In this document: one piece after another, positions 18,774 to 28,858 of the stretch
How the letters are laid out: every line of letters starts with the position of its first letter
Position numbering within the stretch: the first letter of the stretch is position 1
Assembly: GCA_024330925.1 (NCBI GenBank)
Contig: JANDJK010000002.1
Coordinates: forward strand, 16,016-80,015
Source: Nitrospira sp.
GTDB taxonomy: Bacteria; Nitrospirota; Nitrospiria; Nitrospirales; Nitrospiraceae
Reading direction: 5' to 3'
Length of the DNA stretch: 64,000 nt
Position numbers and translations under genes: made by a program
The notes under the pieces: model-generated
What the model was told of the DNA's origin: nothing
What the model saw: only the letters and a program-made list of their open reading frames with translations
Databases searched by the model: none

Positions 18774-19637
18774 CTATGCCAGACGAATCATCTTTTGCCA
18801 GAGAAGTTGGACAGAGCTTTTAGGCAATGCCGGCAGGGGCCATTGCAGAACCTGGCGAGCCAACCGAGCAAAGGCTTGCGAAGCCGGTGCATCGGGAAAC
18901 ACATCCACCACCGCCTTTTGTCTCATCACAGCCAATGGGACATAATCATCCTGCGGGACATAACCGATGGGCTCGACGATCGCATGAAGAAAACGATCCA
19001 CCGCCGTATCCAACTTACGAAACACTTCTGCTGCTTCCCTTGGTCCCCTGGCGAGATTGACCAAGACCTTGAAGCGACGTTCCCGATACCGCTGGGTCAG
19101 AACCTTGATCAAGGCATAGGCATCGGTCAGCGATGTCGGCTCAGGAGTCACGACAATCACGATCTCATGGGCCGAAGAGGCAAAGAATGTGACGTTGGGG
19201 GAGATGCCAGCTCCGGTGTCAATCAAGAGCACATCCATGCCAGCAGCCAATTCCTCCAATTGCTCTTGGATGACCACTTGCTGGGAATCTGTCAACGAGG
19301 TCAGGTGAGGCACTCCCGAGCTGGCGGGCAGAACCTGGATGCCGGCTGGTCCCTCCAGACAAATCTCTTGCAGAGTACAGACACCAGACAAGGCATGCTC
19401 GATCGTGCGACGCGGCACCAGGCCCAACAGCACATCGAGATTGCCCAACCCCAAGTCAGCATCCAGCACCAACACCCGCCGCCCCAGCCGCCCCAGCGCC
19501 ACCGCCCAACTGGCAACGACATTGGTTTTTCCTACACCGCCTTTCCCACTTGAGACTGCGATGACCCTCGTGCGCGTTTCGAGTGACCCGCCGGTCGTCA
19601 GAGTAGCAGCATCGAGACCGCTGACCTGTTTTGGCAT
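18774..19637 (-). CDS. flhG: MinD-like flagellar number regulator FlhG/FleN
   Basis: IAVSSGKGGVGKTNVVASWAVALGRLGRRVLVLDADLGLGNLDVLLGL; next to flhF. Confidence 0.94.
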   Translation of the reverse strand: MPKQVSGLDAATLTTGGSLETRTRVIAVSSGKGGVGKTNVVASWAVALGRLGRRVLVLDADLGLGNLDVLLGLVPRRTIEHALSGVCTLQEICLEGPAGIQVLPASSGVPHLTSLTDSQQVVIQEQLEELAAGMDVLLIDTGAGISPNVTFFASSAHEIVIVVTPEPTSLTDAYALIKVLTQRYRERRFKVLVNLARGPREAAEVFRKLDTAVDRFLHAIVEPIGYVPQDDYVPLAVMRQKAVVDVFPDAPASQAFARLARQVLQWPLPALPKSSVQLLWQKMIRLA

Positions 19638-19650
19638 AGCAATTCCTCCG

Positions 19651-21018
19651 TCACATCATGACATGGGAGATAGGCCCAACGGACGCTAGTTCTCGCCCCG
19701 TTTCCGAGCCACTTACTGATTCATTCAAAGCGAGATCGGTGGTGTCGTGCCCAACGACATATCGTTGGGCGAGCAACAATGCAGCCAGACGAAGAGATGA
19801 CGCTGGCTCAATGTCTTCGGGAACCCGCTGGCCGACCCCCCAATAGGACAGAGGAAGGCCGGTTTGATACGCCACCTCATAGATGGTTCCAAACGACTCC
19901 GCTTCATCAAGCTTGGTGAACAGAAGGTGCAACGAGGGCAGCACTTTGGTCCGATCAACGAGGGCGCACAGTTCGCCTGCTCGTGCAAACGCTGGCAGGA
20001 CCAGATGCGCGGTCACCACCCAGCTCTCACTCAGCATCTGATAAAGTTCCACCGCGACAGACACATCATCACCCCGAACTCCCGGCATATCGACCAGCAC
20101 CAACTGTGCCTTGCCATAACGACGCAATCCATCCCGCAATTGCCGCGGCGACTTGGCCACCGCGAACGGCACGCCGAACGTCCGTGTGTACCGCCGCAAC
20201 TGTTCCACCGAAACCTCCTGACAGGCATCAAAGGTGACGACAGCAACGGAACGACGTCGCTTCAAACGGCAGCGAGCAGCTAACTTGGTCACGATCAACG
20301 TCTTGCCCACCCCGCTGGGACCAAGGACCAAACACACGGCCCGACCGTTCAGTTGATCAAGGCAATCGCCCTTGATCAAAACCCGATGGGCAATTTCTTG
20401 GCCAAGAGCCCGGACGAGCACCTCCTCATTGTTGGCATCGGCTTCCTTCAGTCTCCGTCGCAGATCGGTTCCCAGTAACTCTGCCGACGCAGGATGCATA
20501 CCTTGCCGAACAAACGAGCGACATAACCGGTCCAGTGCCGTCACCGACGACGAAAAAGCCGGTTGCGTTTCCGGCAGCAACATTTGTCCCAGCAGACGAC
20601 TGACCTCCCCTAATTCGGTGCGCAGATGCCGCAACCGTTTGCGCCGCCACTCCACACCCGAGCTCACTGTCCTGCTTGATGATGTGCCCTGCTCAGGAAG
20701 AAGGGGAGCATCTGGTTCCAGGGCACATCGAAGCACAGAGCGAAAATCAGAAACAGCGGTCAGCCGATCGGACAGCCTGGCATCGGCTTGACGCGGTTCT
20801 TCTCTTGGTGATCTCTCTTGAGGAGGAGCCACTGCAGACACGACAGGCTCCTCACAGGCGGCCATGACTTCCAGGACAGGGCGATCGAACACCCGCAATG
20901 GCCTATCCCTGTCCCACACTTCCCTGGAGGACAGGATGATCGCATCTGGCCCCATCTCTTGTTTGATCGCCCGCAAGGCATCCTGCATGCTTAAGGCATG
21001 AAACGTCTTTACCTTCAT
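19651..21018 (-). CDS. flhF: SRP-like GTPase FlhF
   Basis: MKVKTFHALSMQDALRAIKQEMGPDAIILSSREV; G1 LGPSGVGKTLIVTKLAARC; TKLDEAESFGTIYEVAYQTGLPLSYWGVGQRVPEDIEPA. Confidence 0.95.
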   Translation of the reverse strand: MKVKTFHALSMQDALRAIKQEMGPDAIILSSREVWDRDRPLRVFDRPVLEVMAACEEPVVSAVAPPQERSPREEPRQADARLSDRLTAVSDFRSVLRCALEPDAPLLPEQGTSSSRTVSSGVEWRRKRLRHLRTELGEVSRLLGQMLLPETQPAFSSSVTALDRLCRSFVRQGMHPASAELLGTDLRRRLKEADANNEEVLVRALGQEIAHRVLIKGDCLDQLNGRAVCLVLGPSGVGKTLIVTKLAARCRLKRRRSVAVVTFDACQEVSVEQLRRYTRTFGVPFAVAKSPRQLRDGLRRYGKAQLVLVDMPGVRGDDVSVAVELYQMLSESWVVTAHLVLPAFARAGELCALVDRTKVLPSLHLLFTKLDEAESFGTIYEVAYQTGLPLSYWGVGQRVPEDIEPASSLRLAALLLAQRYVVGHDTTDLALNESVSGSETGRELASVGPISHVMM

Positions 21019-21027
21019 CGGCTACCC

Positions 21028-23124
21028 TCACGACGGCTGCGCGAGCTCGGCATCGATCCGCACCGTATCGAGCGATTGGAGGCGCACCCGCATATCCACT
21101 TCATTAAGACCAATAATCGGCACAGTCGGGAGCGTGCGATCAGTCAAGCGGCGCAGATGTCGGCGCAACACTTGCGAACAGAGCACAACCGGCTGGTACC
21201 CTTGTGACGCAACCCGTTCGGCCGCCTGTTTCAACCCACTCAGCAGCTTATGCGACAGAGCTGGGTCTAGCAGCAACGAGCCACCAGGCGGAAGGCTGCC
21301 CGCCTGCTCCGCCAAGGATCGGTCCAAGAGCGGATCCAACGTGATGACCTGAAGCGTTCCATCCGGCGCCTGATACTGTTTGGTAATCGTTCGAGCCAAC
21401 GCTTGACGGGCACACTCCGTGAGCGCATCCGGATCTTTGATCGTTGCGGCATGGTCTGAAACGGCTTCGAGAATGGAACGGAGGTCGCGGATCGGAACCC
21501 CCTCCCTGAGCAGATTGCTCAAGATCCGCACCACCGTTCCAAGAGGCAGCAATGTCGGGATCAACTCTTCCACTAATTTGGGGCTTGTTTTCCCGACTTC
21601 ATCGAGCAGGGTCTGAACCTCCTGCCGCCCAAGCAGTTCGTGCGCGTGACGCTTAATGATCTCGGATAAGTGGGTCGTCATCGCCGAGGCGGCATCAACT
21701 ACTGTGAACCCCGCCAACTGCGCCTGTTCGCGCAGGTCTTCGGCAATCCACAACGCCGGCAGGCCAAACGCTGGTTCTTTCGTTGGAATGCCCTGCACCA
21801 CCCCCCGTTGACCTGTCCCTGGATCGATAGCCAATAGATGCCCTGGCAATACCTCGGCTTTGGCTACCTCCACGCCTTTTAATAGCACGACATACTCGTT
21901 CGGCCGGAGCTGCAGATTGTCGCGAATATGAATGGGCGGAACGATAAAGCCCATCGACTCGGCAATCTGCCGTCGCAATCCCTTGATTCGATCCAATAGG
22001 GCATTTCCGGTGGTGCCTTCAACAAGACCGATCAAACCATACCCCACCTGGAGTTCCATCAGCTCGAGGGGTGTCACTCGCGTCACCCCTTCCTCTGCCT
22101 TAGAAGCCGCTGGAGCCGTTGCAGCCGCTTCGGCAGTTCGCTCCTCCTGATGGAGGCGATACGCCATCCATCCCGCCAACGCGCCCAATCCCAAAAATGC
22201 ACCGTGTGGCAGACCAGGCACCAGCCCTAGCACAAACAGGATCGAGGCGGCTGTACCGACAGCCTTCGACGACGTCAGCAACTGTCTGGTGATCTCTCCA
22301 CTAAGATCAGTCTCGGCAGCAGCGCGCGTGACGACAATGCCAGCGGCTGTAGAAACGATTAAGGCGGGAATCTGAGCAACCAAGCCTTCGCCTACGGTTA
22401 ACAGGGTATAGGTTTGCGCGGCCAGCGCAGGGCTCATACCCTTCTGAAGAATCCCGATGGCTAAGCCGCCGACGATGTTAACCAGGATAATGACAACAGC
22501 AGCAATGGCATCACCCCGCACAAATTTACTCGCGCCATCCATCGCGCCATAGAAATCGGCTTCCTCCGCAATTTCCCGTCGTCGCCGTCGTGCCTCGGCC
22601 TCATTGATCAATCCCGCATTCAGATCGGCATCGATACTCATTTGCTTGCCTGGCATTGCATCCAACGTGAATCGCGCCGCAACCTCAGCCACGCGACCAG
22701 CGCCTTTGGTCACCACCACAAAGTTGATGACCACAAGGATGCAAAACACCACCAGCCCCACAGTGTAATTGCCACCAACCACGAAATTGCCAAATGCCCT
22801 GATGACTTCGCCGGCTGCGCCAACCCCTTCGTTGCCATGCAACAGAATCAACCTGGTCGAAGCAATGTTGAGCGACAGCCGCAAGAGAGTGACCATCAGC
22901 AAAATGGACGGAAAGACTGAAAACTCAATGGGCCGTCGTACCTGGAGACCGACCAACAGAATGATGACAGACAGAGTGATATTGAAACTGAGCAAGAGGT
23001 CTAGCAAGAAACGGGGGAGGGGCAGCAACATGACCATCAAGATGGCCACAACGCCCATGGAAATGATGATGTCGGAATGTTTGACGAACGGCGCGCGCTG
23101 AATTGGTTCAACCTTGGTCGACAT
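21028..23124 (-). CDS. flhA: Flagellar export gate protein FlhA
   Basis: LPRFLLDLLLSFNITLSVIILLVGLQVRRPIEFSVFPSILLMVTLLRLSLNIASTRLIL; MPGKQMSIDADLNAGLI. Confidence 0.98.
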   Translation of the reverse strand: MSTKVEPIQRAPFVKHSDIIISMGVVAILMVMLLPLPRFLLDLLLSFNITLSVIILLVGLQVRRPIEFSVFPSILLMVTLLRLSLNIASTRLILLHGNEGVGAAGEVIRAFGNFVVGGNYTVGLVVFCILVVINFVVVTKGAGRVAEVAARFTLDAMPGKQMSIDADLNAGLINEAEARRRRREIAEEADFYGAMDGASKFVRGDAIAAVVIILVNIVGGLAIGILQKGMSPALAAQTYTLLTVGEGLVAQIPALIVSTAAGIVVTRAAAETDLSGEITRQLLTSSKAVGTAASILFVLGLVPGLPHGAFLGLGALAGWMAYRLHQEERTAEAAATAPAASKAEEGVTRVTPLELMELQVGYGLIGLVEGTTGNALLDRIKGLRRQIAESMGFIVPPIHIRDNLQLRPNEYVVLLKGVEVAKAEVLPGHLLAIDPGTGQRGVVQGIPTKEPAFGLPALWIAEDLREQAQLAGFTVVDAASAMTTHLSEIIKRHAHELLGRQEVQTLLDEVGKTSPKLVEELIPTLLPLGTVVRILSNLLREGVPIRDLRSILEAVSDHAATIKDPDALTECARQALARTITKQYQAPDGTLQVITLDPLLDRSLAEQAGSLPPGGSLLLDPALSHKLLSGLKQAAERVASQGYQPVVLCSQVLRRHLRRLTDRTLPTVPIIGLNEVDMRVRLQSLDTVRIDAELAQPS

Positions 23125-23178
23125 AAATGGCTTGATCTCTTAGAACCGCCGGGATTAGTCCCGTCATTCCGTCAGTGG

Positions 23179-24276
23179 TTACAAACCAGTGGCCCCCATC
23201 CCAGTCGCCATCCCCCTGGCGCGATAGACGAACGCAAGGATTTCGGCCACCGCACGATAGAGGTCCGAGGGAATTTCTTTTCCGACATCCACCAACGCAA
23301 AAAGGGTCCGAGCAACAAACTTGTTCTCGACCACCGGTACGCCATGGTGGCGGGCCACTTCACGAATCCGTTCGGCTACTTCCCCGGCTCCTTTCGCCAC
23401 TACATAGGGAGCCGCCATACGGGACGCGTCGTACTTAAGCGCCACGGCCAAGTGCGTAGGATTTGTCACCACAACATCGGCGGTCTTGACAGCCGCGATC
23501 ATCCGTTTCTTCGCAAACTGCCGCTGGACGGCTCGAACGCGGCTTTTCATCAGCGGATCTCCTTCTGTCGATTTAAGCTCTTCTTTGATTTCTTCCTTCG
23601 ACATGCGCAAACTGCGCTCCCATTCATACCGCTGATAGAGATAATCCAACCCGGCGAGAACTCCGATCGCGCCACCGACCGCCAAGGCCGCCTTCAACAA
23701 CAGCCATCCCGTCACATGCAGCGACGTACCGAAGTCCACATCACTTAACCCCGGCACCAGAGGGACATCCCGCCGCAACACGGCAAATCCGATCCCCGTC
23801 ACGATTGCAATTTTCAGTAGCCCCTTGAGCAGTTCCACCAGAGAGCGGAGCGATAGTAACCGGGACACCCCTTTAAATGGGTTGATGCGGCTAGGATCTG
23901 GCTGCAGCACATCGGGTCTCCAAAGAAACCCTGTTTGGACGACCGTTGCCGCCCATCCAACCAGGAGAAGCCCGCCGGCTATCGGCAACGTCACCGCCAA
24001 CACGTTCCTGCCAGCTTGGATCACTCGTTCATGCACCCGCTCGACCGTCAAGTCGTTGTGCCAGCCATCCGACAACGAAAGACTCAACCCTTCCCTCGTC
24101 ATCTCAATCATCGTCTGCAGGCTAACCGGCAACATCGCAGCGAACAAACCGATGCCCCCCAGTAGCACAGCGGCAGTGGAGAGATCGCGACTCCAGGGCA
24201 CCTGCCCCTTTTGGCGCGCTTCCTCCTTACGTTTCGGTGTTGCTCGCTCAGTTTTGTTGCCGTAGTCTTCAGCCAT
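23179..24276 (-). CDS. flhB: Flagellar export switch protein FlhB
   Basis: ERATPKRKEEARQKGQVPWSRDL; autocleavage motif NPTH in VVTNPTHLAVALKYD. Confidence 0.98.
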   Translation of the reverse strand: MAEDYGNKTERATPKRKEEARQKGQVPWSRDLSTAAVLLGGIGLFAAMLPVSLQTMIEMTREGLSLSLSDGWHNDLTVERVHERVIQAGRNVLAVTLPIAGGLLLVGWAATVVQTGFLWRPDVLQPDPSRINPFKGVSRLLSLRSLVELLKGLLKIAIVTGIGFAVLRRDVPLVPGLSDVDFGTSLHVTGWLLLKAALAVGGAIGVLAGLDYLYQRYEWERSLRMSKEEIKEELKSTEGDPLMKSRVRAVQRQFAKKRMIAAVKTADVVVTNPTHLAVALKYDASRMAAPYVVAKGAGEVAERIREVARHHGVPVVENKFVARTLFALVDVGKEIPSDLYRAVAEILAFVYRARGMATGMGATGL

Positions 24277-25057
24277 GTCCCATCACCCTGACGAGCCGCT
24301 CGATCTCCAATTCCAGCCGCTCGATTTCTCCCCCCAGCAACCCAACAACAAACGGCATCGCCAACGCGAGCATCACTAATCCACCTGCGATTGTGATGGG
24401 AAAACTGAGCACGAAGACATTGATCTGGGCGACCGCCCTCCCCAAGATAGCCAACAACACATTAGTGACGAGGACCGTGACCAAGACCGGCGTGGCTAAT
24501 TTGAGTCCAATAACGAACATCTCGCGAGAGAGGTATACAATTTCCTCACCCCATCCCATAGGAAGCAGCATCCCGAATGCGGGAATTGCATCGTAGCTGG
24601 CCACGATGGTTGAGACGACCAACACGTGGGCGTTGAGCGACAGGAACACCAGTAAAGCCAACAGCGTGAAGAACCGCCCAATGACCGGCATGTGGTGCGA
24701 GGTGGCCGGATCCAAGAGCTGCACGACGCCGAATCCCATCTGCATCCCCACGACGTCGCCGGCGAGTTCAAGCGCGCCGAAAAACAGCCGTACCGCTAGG
24801 CCGATCGTCAAGCCGATCGCCAGCTCGCCAGCGAGACCGGCCGCCAGAGCAACGGGGTCGAACGGAACGGCGGGGAGACGAACGACCGGCGCCAGCACGG
24901 CGCTCAACGCCAAGACCAATAGCACCTTGACCTTCGTTGGAACGGCGTGTCCGCTCAAAATTGGCAGCGCGGCGAGCAACCCGCCAACTCGCACGATCAG
25001 CGCCAGAAAGGATTGCCATTCCGGCAACAAGATCTGAATGGTCTGTGTCAACACCAT
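24269..25057 (-). CDS. fliR: Flagellar export protein FliR
   Basis: LIVRVGGLLAALPILSGHAVPTKVKVLLVLALSAVLAP; AGDVVGMQMGFGVVQLLDPATSHHMPVIGRFFTLLALLVFLSLNAH. Confidence 0.96.
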   Translation of the reverse strand: MVLTQTIQILLPEWQSFLALIVRVGGLLAALPILSGHAVPTKVKVLLVLALSAVLAPVVRLPAVPFDPVALAAGLAGELAIGLTIGLAVRLFFGALELAGDVVGMQMGFGVVQLLDPATSHHMPVIGRFFTLLALLVFLSLNAHVLVVSTIVASYDAIPAFGMLLPMGWGEEIVYLSREMFVIGLKLATPVLVTVLVTNVLLAILGRAVAQINVFVLSFPITIAGGLVMLALAMPFVVGLLGGEIERLELEIERLVRVMGHG

Positions 25058-25062
25058 AAGCC

Positions 25063-25332
25063 TTAGCGGATGTAGAGCGGGATATCGGCCAACAAATTAA
25101 CCGTGAAGGTTGTCAGCACACTCATCATCCAAGGAAAAAAGAAGAGCAAGGCCCCAAACAGCACTAAAATTTTGGGAACGAACGTCAGCGTCGCTTCGTT
25201 CAACTGCGTCATTGCCTGAAAGGCGCTCACAACTAGTCCAACCACGAGGCTCAAACCAAGAATTGGTGCTGCGACCAACAATGTTGTCTCCAGCGCTTGT
25301 CGTCCCACCTCGGCTACCACTTCAGGCGTCAT
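25063..25332 (-). CDS. fliQ: Flagellar export protein FliQ
   Basis: ALETTLLVAAPILGLSLVVGLVVSAFQAMTQLNEATLTFVPKI. Confidence 0.97.
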   Translation of the reverse strand: MTPEVVAEVGRQALETTLLVAAPILGLSLVVGLVVSAFQAMTQLNEATLTFVPKILVLFGALLFFFPWMMSVLTTFTVNLLADIPLYIR

Positions 25333-25416
25333 GGATCCTACCTCGCTTGTTTATGCACAGCCTTGCCTTGCTCATTAGTCGACCAACAGGACTCCTCCTT
25401 TGCCTGCCAGCTATCG

Positions 25417-26202
25417 TCATTGAAAACTCCGAACCATCGACCCCACAACCAAGTACCAGCCATCGGCGAGCACGAAGAGCACTAACTTAAACGGCAGGGA
25501 GATCACCACCGGCGGGAGCAGCATCATCCCCATGGACATGAGAACGCTGGCGACCACCATGTCGACAATCAAAAAGGGAATGTAGATCAAAAAGCCAATC
25601 TGGAAGGCGATGCGCAGTTCACTCAGCATAAATGCGGGAATGATGACATGAGTCGGAAGATCCTCCACTTTCTCCGGCTTGGGCAAGCGGCCCAAATCGA
25701 TAAACAGTTCAAGATCCCGCTCCCTGACCTGGCGCAACATAAACCCACGGACAGGTTCAATACCTCTCGTCCATGCCTCTTCATACGAAATCCTCTCAGC
25801 CATGAGGGGCTGAAGTGCCTCGGTATACACAGCCTGTCCCACCGGAGCCATCACGAAAAGAGTCAAAAACAAGGCCAAAGATAGCAGCACCTGGTTCGGC
25901 GGCACTGTCTGGGTACCGAGCGCCTGACGAAGAAAAGACAGCACGATCACAATCCGCGTGAACGACGTCACCATGATGAATAGCGCCGGCGCCAACGACA
26001 GTACTGTAAGCAAAATGAGAATTTGGATGACGGCAGCGGTTTGTTTGGGTGAATCGGAACCAAGATCAATGCTGATGGTGGCACCCGAGGCCCATGTGTC
26101 GGTCGTGGGCCAGCAGCACAACAGGATCGTGAGCATCATCATAGCCCATAGTCCTGTACCTGTGACCCATCTGGAACGGCCGAATCGCTTAATGTCCGTC
26201 AT
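25417..26202 (-). CDS. fliP: Flagellar export protein FliP
   Basis: LTVLSLAPALFIMVTSFTRIVIVLSFLRQALGTQTVPPNQVLLSLALFLT; start MTDIKRF at 26202 preferred (ORF-track start is longer); overlaps fliO end. Confidence 0.96.
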   Translation of the reverse strand: MTDIKRFGRSRWVTGTGLWAMMMLTILLCCWPTTDTWASGATISIDLGSDSPKQTAAVIQILILLTVLSLAPALFIMVTSFTRIVIVLSFLRQALGTQTVPPNQVLLSLALFLTLFVMAPVGQAVYTEALQPLMAERISYEEAWTRGIEPVRGFMLRQVRERDLELFIDLGRLPKPEKVEDLPTHVIIPAFMLSELRIAFQIGFLIYIPFLIVDMVVASVLMSMGMMLLPPVVISLPFKLVLFVLADGWYLVVGSMVRSFQ

Positions 26203-26584
26203 GGAACTCCCGATGGCGAAACAGGGTAGGGAACAGCCCGAAGAACCAATCCATCGGCCGCGTAACAGCCGGCGGCTGGGATGACGGCTCTTCCAACGCC
26301 AACCACTCGCGCACCTTTTCCGTGTCACTTACTCGCCCCAGTGGCACCAAGTCCGTCGCGGTGGCGCCGACAACGAAATACTCTCCTGCCACAGCCACCA
26401 CCGCAATGGTCTTCCGGGGAGCAATGGATTCGCTAGCCACTACCCTCACCAGCGCGCGCCCCCCGGTCGGAGAGACTCTTCTTCCAACCAATCGCTTGCC
26501 AGCGGCCGCCGCAAGCACCATCAACGCCAACACGACAACCAGAGCCGACACTGTGCGAAGGAGGCTGTCCCAAAAATCGATCAT
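26189..26584 (-). CDS. fliO: FliO-like flagellar biosynthetic protein
   Basis: Single N-terminal TM, KRLVGRR...SIAPRKTIAVVAVAGEYFVVGATATDLVPLGRV; between fliN and fliP. Confidence 0.85.
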   Translation of the reverse strand: MIDFWDSLLRTVSALVVVLALMVLAAAAGKRLVGRRVSPTGGRALVRVVASESIAPRKTIAVVAVAGEYFVVGATATDLVPLGRVSDTEKVREWLALEEPSSQPPAVTRPMDWFFGLFPTLFRHREFHDGH

Positions 26585-26601
26585 CTCCCCCCCGTTGTTC
26601 G

Positions 26602-26991
26602 TCAGCCAAGCTGTTGAACCCGCTCCGCGGCACTGATGACCTCTGTCAAGCGGATGCCAAATTTTTCGTTAACCACGACAACTTCGCCCTTAGCCACCAA
26701 TTTGTTGTTTACCATCACATCCATCGGTTCTCCCGCCAATTTATCCAGCTCAATCACCGACCCTTGCGATAATTGAAGCAGATCACGAATGGCCATCTTT
26801 GTTGAACCGACGTAGACAGAGACGTTCATGGGAATATCAAGGAGAAACTCAATATTTTTGGGGGTCCCCGCTGGTTCAGCGTTTTGAACGGGCGGAAAGG
26901 ACGCCGGTTGTGGAGTGGCAGCCGCGCTACCGTCGCCTCGGCTGGGCTCCCTTTTTCCTCCCCCTTCGGGCACTGCTTCAGGTTCCACCAT
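26602..26991 (-). CDS. fliN: Flagellar motor switch protein FliN
   Basis: NIEFLLDIPMNVSVYVGSTKMAIRDLLQLSQGSVIELDKLAGEPMDVMVNNKLVAKGEVVVVNEKFGIRLTEV. Confidence 0.97.
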   Translation of the reverse strand: MVEPEAVPEGGGKREPSRGDGSAAATPQPASFPPVQNAEPAGTPKNIEFLLDIPMNVSVYVGSTKMAIRDLLQLSQGSVIELDKLAGEPMDVMVNNKLVAKGEVVVVNEKFGIRLTEVISAAERVQQLG

Positions 26992-27015
26992 ATTCGTGAC
27001 TCCGATGGCAAACTG

Positions 27016-27990
27016 TTAGTTGAAGATCTTCGTAATGCGGCAAGCATGGTTGCCCCGATACACACCGGGGGTTCCTTGAAATTTCCGGATACCTTCTACG
27101 TAGCAATCCAGTAGATCACCCGGCCGCTGGTCTAACAGAATCACATCACCGGGTGAAAAATTCAGAACATCACGTAACGTGACCGTCGCTGTCCCCAGAC
27201 GTACCGACACCGTGAGCGGACACTCTTCCAGCTTTTCGCGAAAGCAAGTCGCCCACGCACTGTCCTGCTCGACTTGATCGGACACCAACCCCGAATACAG
27301 TTTTTCTTTGATGGGTTCCAACATCGAATACGGATAGATGAGAAAAAAGTCGCGCCCCCCATCTCCTAGAAGCGCTTGGATCGTCACGACCACCACGATT
27401 TCGGACGCCGTCACAACCATGGCAAACTGAGGGTTGCTTTCCGACCGCACATATTCCACCTTGATCGGCAACACGGCTTGCCACGACTTCTCAAGGTCGA
27501 GCAACGCCTGAGCAAGCAATTTCCTGATGATACGCAGTTGGATCGGTGTAAAGTCTCGCCCCTCAGGCTTGACGTGCGTCTGCCCCTTGCCACCAAAAAA
27601 GTAATCGACGATCAAATAGACCAAAAACGCGTCCATGACGAAGAGACCACTGCCCCGTAAAGGATGCATGTGAAACACATTGATCGAAGAGGGAAGCGGA
27701 ATTTTTTTCAAAAACTCGCCGAACTTGATGACCTGGGTTCCAATCACGACTAGATCAACCGTTTCTCGCATCATACTTGTCCACGAGAGGGCTTGGCGTT
27801 TGACAAATCGATCATTGACCATTTCCAAAGCGGGCATCCGACCCCTGACAATCCGTTCTTGATTGAGCAGATCATAAGGAGCGACGGTGCCCTGCTCCGA
27901 CGTCGGTACCTTGGGGGTCGTGTCTACATCCCCCGACTCCATCCCTTTAAGCAGAGCATCGATTTCCTCTTGGGAGAGAATTTTTTCCAT
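27016..27990 (-). CDS. fliM: Flagellar motor switch protein FliM
   Basis: MEKILSQEEIDALLKGM (CheY-binding type N-terminus); GSGLFVMDAFLVYLIVDYFFGGKG. Confidence 0.97.
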   Translation of the reverse strand: MEKILSQEEIDALLKGMESGDVDTTPKVPTSEQGTVAPYDLLNQERIVRGRMPALEMVNDRFVKRQALSWTSMMRETVDLVVIGTQVIKFGEFLKKIPLPSSINVFHMHPLRGSGLFVMDAFLVYLIVDYFFGGKGQTHVKPEGRDFTPIQLRIIRKLLAQALLDLEKSWQAVLPIKVEYVRSESNPQFAMVVTASEIVVVVTIQALLGDGGRDFFLIYPYSMLEPIKEKLYSGLVSDQVEQDSAWATCFREKLEECPLTVSVRLGTATVTLRDVLNFSPGDVILLDQRPGDLLDCYVEGIRKFQGTPGVYRGNHACRITKIFN

Positions 27991-27999
27991 ACGGGGAAC

Positions 28000-28536
28000 C
28001 TATTGCACGACAAACTCCGTGAAATACGCTCCGCGGACTCCCGGCCTCGACAATACGCCGTTGACACGCTGCGTGATTTCCTCGCGCAATTGAAACTTGC
28101 CTTGGGCTGTCCTCACACTGTTGACGTCCTTGCTACTTAAAAGCACGAGGATGGTATCCCGCACTTGCGCTACACGAGTCTTCAGATCGTTCGCAACCGC
28201 TTCATTGTCCGCTTCCAGCTTGATGACGATCTTGAGATAGCGAATCTCCGGCGTGTCGGCCAGATTGACGATGAAGGGATCCAGATCAACCATGATCCCC
28301 GGAGCGGCTGCCGATCCCTGCTTACCAGAATCGTTTCCCTTTCCCGCTCCCTCACTCGCGTGCCCGCCGACGCTCTCGGCCCCTTTGTCGGCTCCACCTA
28401 ACAGCTTGATCGTCACCACTGCGCCACCGACACCCATCGCCAACGCCAGAATCGCCACAATGATGATGAGCTTAATCGGGAGTGGAGGCGCCACCGCCAA
28501 CACTGCCGTTTCTTTTCCCGCCTCCTCCTCTGCCAT
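28000..28536 (-). CDS. fliL: Flagellar basal body-associated protein FliL
   Basis: N-terminal TM; VDLDPFIVNLADTPEIRYLKIVIKLEADNEAVANDLKTRVAQVRDTILVLLSSKDV. Confidence 0.95.
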   Translation of the reverse strand: MAEEEAGKETAVLAVAPPLPIKLIIIVAILALAMGVGGAVVTIKLLGGADKGAESVGGHASEGAGKGNDSGKQGSAAAPGIMVDLDPFIVNLADTPEIRYLKIVIKLEADNEAVANDLKTRVAQVRDTILVLLSSKDVNSVRTAQGKFQLREEITQRVNGVLSRPGVRGAYFTEFVVQ

Positions 28537-28589
28537 AACAATCCTCCTCGTTCTTTCAGCTCTTTGCTTGCTTTCGCGCCTTGCGAGAT

Positions 28590-28608
28590 GTGCAATGCCT
28601 ATGCCATT
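28590..28608 (-). promoter_or_regulatory. Sigma54 (-24/-12) promoter candidate for the fliL operon
   Basis: - strand reads ATGGCATAGGCATTGCAC: TGGCAT-N5-TTGC, exact GG-N10-GC; predicted 5'UTR about 44 nt, GAGGAG SD before fliL. Confidence 0.75.
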
Positions 28609-28720
28609 TATGGAAAGGAATTTCGACGCAGAGCGGTCTCTTGTTCCATCAGTAATTGATGGACTGCGAGGGCAGAGAGGACAACAGAGCAGCGGGATGC
28701 GTCAAAGAGACTCGCAGTGG

Positions 28721-28736
28721 TGTCAGAAAACTGACA
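28721..28736. promoter_or_regulatory. Palindrome TGTCAG-AAAA-CTGACA; FleQ-box-like GTCA-N6-TGAC
   Basis: Perfect inverted repeat; inner GTCAGAAAACTGAC resembles the FleQ consensus GTCaNTAAAtTGAC; about 120 bp upstream of the fliL sigma54-type site. Confidence 0.5.
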
Positions 28737-28858
28737 TGTTCCAGCACAGGATAGAGACTACCGCGGGAGACAGGGTGCGCGAAAACAAGGGTTGGGGCAG
28801 ACCGGCCAGTCCGCCCCTCCGCCATCCCTCAACGTTCACACAAGTACTAGAGCGTACG

